This document shows positions 24,043 through 25,165 of a stretch of DNA of 25,165 nucleotides, piece after piece. Numbering within the stretch: position 1 is the stretch's first letter; every line of letters begins with the position of its first letter. The notes beneath the pieces were generated by a model. That model was not told where the DNA came from and searched no databases. It saw only the letters and a program-made list of their open reading frames with translations. Both the position numbers and the translations under genes were made by a program. This DNA comes from a virus: the IMG/VR virus record IMGVR_UViG_3300027621_000458, positions 1 through 25,165 of that record; one strand, 5' to 3'.

Positions 24043-24682
24043 TGGCGTGGTCGTTGTTGGTTAAGGTTTTGGTTTTGTTCGTCTTGTCCAGAAAAACACC
24101 CTGCCAGCCGTTGACAATACTTTTATCGATGGCTTGTACACATTTCTGTTCACTGCCCCAACCTGCCATCATCTTCAACTGTTCACGGATGGTCGTAGCC
24201 TTCATGGGCTTCTTAATTTCCTTCCTGTACTCAACCCACTTGGTCCAAGCCTCTTTGAAATCACTGCCATAGGGCAATGGTTCCTGTATCTTAATATCCT
24301 CTATTTTATCTTCTATTCTATATGGGGGAACTGTGCTTCCCCCCCCTAGGGAAGTGGACTTCACTGGGGGAGTGAAATTGGTTTCCTTGGTAGCCTCAAT
24401 CAAAGCCGTCTTCGTAATGGTGTGCAGGTAGCGGACTGAGCCTTGGGCGTTGGAGACGCACTTGCGTGTAATCAACCCTGCCTCAAGCAGTGCGTTGACG
24501 ATGTTCTTCACCTGCCGTCCAGACACGCCTAAGATGCGAGCGAGGTAGCCATTAGAGGCATAGCAACCACCCTCCCCATCAAGTCCATCGATAATCCCAT
24601 ATGCCACCTTCTCAGTGACCGTGAGACCCTCGTGCTCCAAAATCTCTTTCGGAACCCAAACCCCAGTAAATTTTGGTCCCAT
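24032..24682 (-). CDS. Winged-helix replication initiator (phage replisome organiser)
   Basis: The 216-residue product begins 'F-T-G-V-W-V-P-K-E-I-L', then 'LTVTEKVAYGIIDGLDGEGG', 'C-Y-A-S-N-G-Y-L-A-R-I-L-G-V-S' and 'VKNIVNALLEAGLI'. This is the standard N-terminal winged helix of phage initiators and DnaD-like proteins (G-V-W-I-P ... E-K ... S-N-x-Y-L-A ... L-x-x-x-G-L-I). A Pro/Gly/Ser/Thr linker (about 105-135) leads to a C-terminal 'W-T-K-W-V-E-Y-R' helix and 'GWQGVF', typical of the replisome-organiser C-domain that contacts the loader. ATG 24682 is preferred: it overlaps the upstream stop as TAATG, while the longer start is a TTG. Linker DNA carries candidate origin elements. The next gene is the DnaC-like loader. 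Confidence 0.85.
   Translation of the reverse strand: MGPKFTGVWVPKEILEHEGLTVTEKVAYGIIDGLDGEGGCYASNGYLARILGVSGRQVKNIVNALLEAGLITRKCVSNAQGSVRYLHTITKTALIEATKETNFTPPVKSTSLGGGSTVPPYRIEDKIEDIKIQEPLPYGSDFKEAWTKWVEYRKEIKKPMKATTIREQLKMMAGWGSEQKCVQAIDKSIVNGWQGVFLDKTNKTKTLTNNDHANGF
24281..24376. other. Candidate replication origin inside the initiator gene
   Basis: The stretch encoding the initiator's linker holds an AT-rich, pyrimidine-biased block (24281-24323) with TATCYT-type repeats starting at 24287, 24295 and 24307. Next to it are three hairpins: 24324-24330 with 24337-24343 (7 pairs, 6-base loop), an alternative 24336-24341 with 24349-24354 (6 pairs), and 24360-24365 with 24371-24376 (6 pairs, 5-base G loop). 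An eight-C run lies at 24339-24346. In lambda the origin lies in the linker-coding part of gene O next to an AT-rich unwinding block; the layout here is analogous. No classical long iterons are visible, so this stays an inference. Confidence 0.4.
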
Positions 24683-25165
24683 TATCGTAAACAAGGAATG
24701 CAGATGGAATCAATCGTGGTGTCTTCCAGATTGACCCAAGCATTGTGTTCCTTGCAGTGCGTATACTTCGCCATGTGGAGCAGGAGTGCGGACTGACAGT
24801 GCTTAATGATGTTCGGATGAATGGTGTGCACAGCGACCCCAAACGGAGCGTCCTTTTCGCACACGATGAATTTGAACTCAAACGGCTTTCCGTAAGCGGC
24901 TTCAGCCAACAGGGTATAGAACGCAACCTGCACCCAGTACTTTCGGTCAGTCAGTTCAAACTTAAAAGCCTTACCGTCCGCAGAGTTCTTCGTGGTCTTG
25001 ATATCTGCAATGATTCCGTTTTCAGAATCAACGATGTCGAGTTTGCCCTTACATGGTACGCCACCGATTTCAGCGATGACCACCAATTCATGGCGGGACG
25101 AATCAATCAGTTTGCTTGCCGTGGGGCTGGAACGCATAGCGTCTACACACCCAGTTACAATGTCC
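24682..25165 (-). CDS. PD-(D/E)XK nuclease family protein (5' partial)
   Basis: The frame is open to the window edge on its 5' side (the ATG at 25137 is internal, with no stop before base 25165), so about 160 C-terminal residues are visible. They show a Glu-rich strand, 'G-K-L-D-I-V', then 'I-I-A-D-I-K-T-T-K' (PD-(D/E)XK catalytic Asp and D-x-K), followed by 'F-E-L-T-D-R-K-Y-W-V-Q-V-A-F-Y', the Q-x-x-x-Y helix of DUF3799/lambda-exonuclease-like phage nucleases. The C-terminus has three Cys among His and Trp and ends C-I-P-C, a possible metal-binding tail; in related nucleases C-terminal Cys residues hold an Fe-S cluster. It would degrade or resect DNA, likely paired with the ERF annealing protein. 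Stop overlaps the initiator ATG as TAATG. Confidence 0.82.
   Translation of the reverse strand, partial: DIVTGCVDAMRSSPTASKLIDSSRHELVVIAEIGGVPCKGKLDIVDSENGIIADIKTTKNSADGKAFKFELTDRKYWVQVAFYTLLAEAAYGKPFEFKFIVCEKDAPFGVAVHTIHPNIIKHCQSALLLHMAKYTHCKEHNAWVNLEDTTIDSICIPCLR

Noticed and set aside
24683-24694. Start of the initiator four codons upstream
   Set aside because: That start is a TTG. The ATG at 24682 overlaps the upstream stop as TAATG, the pattern used by neighbours.
1-25165. CRISPR arrays, insertion sequences, attachment sites, integrase
   Set aside because: No regular direct-repeat array, transposase or integrase motif was seen. The tRNA shows no adjacent integrase or duplicated tRNA end, so it is not taken as an attachment site.
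1-25165. Promoters within the window
   Set aside because: Both units are gapless and their 5' ends lie outside the window; I saw no convincing -35/-10 pair or phage-type promoter repeat in the few short gaps.

Overview
The window is part of a tailed double-stranded DNA bacteriophage genome (Caudoviricetes), probably short-tailed. No bacterial chromosomal gene, IS element or CRISPR array is visible. Coding density is very high: almost every gene abuts or overlaps the next. The window splits into two converging transcription units that meet at about 19.63-19.73 kb.

The left unit (1-19633, + strand) is the late region. It opens with the 3' part of a Cys-rich, modular, adhesin-like protein (5' end outside the window). 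Then come a small unknown protein, a 627-aa protein resembling a tail nozzle or tubular protein B, a tail-collar-domain fibre, and three consecutive proteins of 282, 680 and 3665 aa. The order of these three recalls the internal core (ejection) proteins gp14-gp15-gp16 of T7-like phages. The 3665-aa protein takes up 44% of the window. It carries an acetyltransferase-like segment and a degenerate ADP-ribosyltransferase-like segment, as in phage 'polyvalent' proteins. A conserved late phage protein, a holin-like membrane protein and a lipoprotein with C-terminal membrane segments (candidate one-piece spanin) finish the unit as a lysis group.

The right unit (25165-19728, - strand) is the DNA-metabolism or early region. 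In transcription order it holds a PD-(D/E)XK-type nuclease (5' end outside the window), a winged-helix replication initiator with a hairpin-rich candidate origin in its linker, a DnaC-like AAA+ helicase loader, and a lysozyme-like protein with an N-terminal hydrophobic segment. Two small unknowns and an ERF-family single-strand annealing protein follow, then a tRNA-Arg(UCU), an HTH-like protein, another small unknown, a 55-aa protein missed by length cut-offs, a metallophosphoesterase, a winged-helix-like protein and an acidic-tailed unknown.

The host is not identifiable. The lipobox protein and spanin-like architecture favour a diderm (Gram-negative-type) bacterium. Very few starts have a Shine-Dalgarno sequence, which suggests a host or strategy relying on leaderless-like, A-rich or translationally coupled initiation. 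The phage tRNA matches heavy use of AGA/AGG arginine codons in both units. Terminase, portal, capsid, DNA polymerase and helicase are not in the window and are presumably outside it.
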